Of a stretch of DNA of 64,000 nucleotides, positions 63,216 through 64,000 are shown piece after piece. Origin of the DNA: Allotamlana fucoidanivorans (lineage in GTDB: Bacteria; Bacteroidota; Bacteroidia; Flavobacteriales; Flavobacteriaceae); contig NZ_CP074074.1 of NCBI RefSeq assembly GCF_045788535.1, positions 3,982,818-4,046,817 of the forward strand, in the 5' to 3' direction. Positions within the stretch are counted from its first letter, which is position 1. Every line of letters starts with the position of its first letter. Under the pieces are notes generated by a model. The model was not told where the DNA came from. It made no database searches and saw only the letters and a list, made by a program, of their open reading frames with translations. The translations under genes were made by a program, and so were the position numbers.

Positions 63216-63893
63216 TTATTCCACCCGTTTTAGACCCGCTAAATCTTCAATTTTAATGTACTTACCTACCGTACTAATCAAGCCTTCCTTTTTAAATTGA
63301 GAAAGTACCCGAATGGCAGACTCAGTAGCCGTACCCACAATATTGGCGTAATCTTCACGTGATAAAAGCACACTTAAAGTTCCATCAGGGTTTGTACCAA
63401 AACTATCACTTATATAGGCTAGAGTCTCTGCTAATCTTTGCCTTACAGATTTCTGCGCCATATTTACAATAATATCATCAGAATCTCTTAAATCATGAGC
63501 CATATCTTGCAGCACGCTAAATGAAAACTTGGGGTTTTTTTGTAAATCGGCAAAAATTTCGCTCTTCGGAATAAAACAGACCTCCATATCATTCAAAGCG
63601 GTAGCTTGTAAATTAGAACTTTCTTCACTGATTAAAGATCGTTGTCCTAACAACTGGCCTTTTACGACCATTTTTACAATTTGATCTTTTCCGTTTTCAC
63701 TTAACTTTGACAGCTTACAAATACCATCTTTTACACAATACACACCATTAAGAACTTCTCCCTCTTCAAAAATTACCTCGCCTTTTTTAATTTTCATTGA
63801 CGTTTTACAGCCAGAAATACGCACAAGCTCTTCTTTTGTTAGAGCTTTTAAGGAGTTAAATTGCTTAATAATACACTGTTCGCACTTGCCCAT
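63216..63893 (-). CDS. Fnr-type regulator with N-terminal cysteines
   Basis: A 225-residue Crp/Fnr regulator. I use ATG 63893 (MGKCEQCIIKQFNSLKALT), which is where the flavobacterial family starts; the frame can be extended 25 residues (ATG 63968) into a sequence unlike the family. C4, C7 and C29 (plus C53 or C59) could hold an oxygen-sensing cluster, similar in principle to Fnr. The cNMP-fold (EVIFEEGEVLNGVYC...GQRSLISEE) is followed by the helix-turn-helix (SREDYANIVGTATESAIRVLSQFKKEGLIS). In flavobacteria such genes are often beside cbb3 oxidase or copper ATPase genes; those would lie beyond the window. Confidence 0.9.
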   Translation of the reverse strand: MGKCEQCIIKQFNSLKALTKEELVRISGCKTSMKIKKGEVIFEEGEVLNGVYCVKDGICKLSKLSENGKDQIVKMVVKGQLLGQRSLISEESSNLQATALNDMEVCFIPKSEIFADLQKNPKFSFSVLQDMAHDLRDSDDIIVNMAQKSVRQRLAETLAYISDSFGTNPDGTLSVLLSREDYANIVGTATESAIRVLSQFKKEGLISTVGKYIKIEDLAGLKRVE

Positions 63894-63929
63894 ACCTAAA
63901 AATTTGTATTTTGTAAAAGTAAATAAATC

Positions 63930-63943
63930 ATGACAAATATCAT
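63930..63943 (-). promoter_or_regulatory. Possible Fnr-type inverted repeat upstream of the regulator gene
   Basis: ATGA-N6-TCAT (63930-63943) has the TGA-N6-TCA core of Crp/Fnr sites, like the repeat before pflB. It lies 37-50 bases before the chosen start codon, so it may allow self-regulation. Confidence 0.4.
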
Positions 63944-64000
63944 ATTTATAAGTGGCCTGATTTTTCAATTTTGCATAAGGTATAAATGAGCAAATAATTT

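Noticed and set aside
63894..63968. 25-residue extension of the Fnr-type protein
   Set aside because: The extra sequence is unlike the family, which starts MGKCEQC, and it covers the probable promoter and inverted repeat.

Overview
The window reads as chromosome of a low-GC member of the Bacteroidota, very probably family Flavobacteriaceae. The signs are AT-rich genes with almost no Shine-Dalgarno sequences, promoters of the TTG-N20-TAnnTTTG type (clearest before rpmH), a type IX secretion C-terminal domain, many small lipoproteins with a short leader and Cys, and flavobacterial gene sets (a DUF5777-type barrel with cytochrome lipoproteins, a fatty-acid oxidation operon headed by a MarR regulator, and pfl with an OFA transporter). 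No rRNA, tRNA, CRISPR array or intact insertion sequence was seen.

Layout. 0-5.2 kb: end of an unknown gene, rmuC, a thioesterase, then a cluster of OB-fold protein, barrel, two one-haem cytochrome-like lipoproteins and YceI, closed by a two-way terminator against carB. 5.2-20.4 kb: housekeeping genes (carB, rpmH, cardiolipin synthase, lytic transglycosylase, mtaB, a peptide-binding lipoprotein, a YhhN-like protein, purL). 20.5-21.9 kb: a TPR/type IX secreted gene broken by three frameshifts. 22.0-26.4 kb: the anaerobic operon pflB-pflA-OFA transporter, with an Fnr-like inverted repeat where the -33 box should be. 26.7-34.6 kb: fatty-acid activation and beta-oxidation (acyl-CoA ligase, marR, HADH-ECH, thiolase, acyl-CoA dehydrogenase), with a perfect 38-bp palindrome before marR. 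34.7-39.3 kb: two secreted peptidases (M28, M1), a YdeI protein and a lipoprotein.

39.3-50.9 kb is an accessory, gene-poor and decaying region: an SRPBCC/SDR/Crp module, a serine hydrolase facing an AraC gene with an in-frame stop, a secreted GH116 enzyme with an RbsD/FucU-like lipoprotein, GrpB, fragments of an AraC gene, an IS3-type transposase and a DUF1330-like gene, and two similar 78-nt repeats in the same orientation near its ends.

50.9-57.0 kb is the most distinctive locus. It is a four-gene operon for sucrose (or a similar fructosyl disaccharide): a fusion of sucrose-phosphate phosphatase and a GH100-like neutral invertase, a sucrose-phosphate-synthase-like GT4, a fructokinase and a GH13 lipoprotein. 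The operon appears to encode both synthesis and breakdown of the same sugar. 57.2-64 kb: a MoxR-type ATPase with a VWA partner, a large secreted sortilin/BNR-repeat protein, and an Fnr-type regulator that may control pflB.
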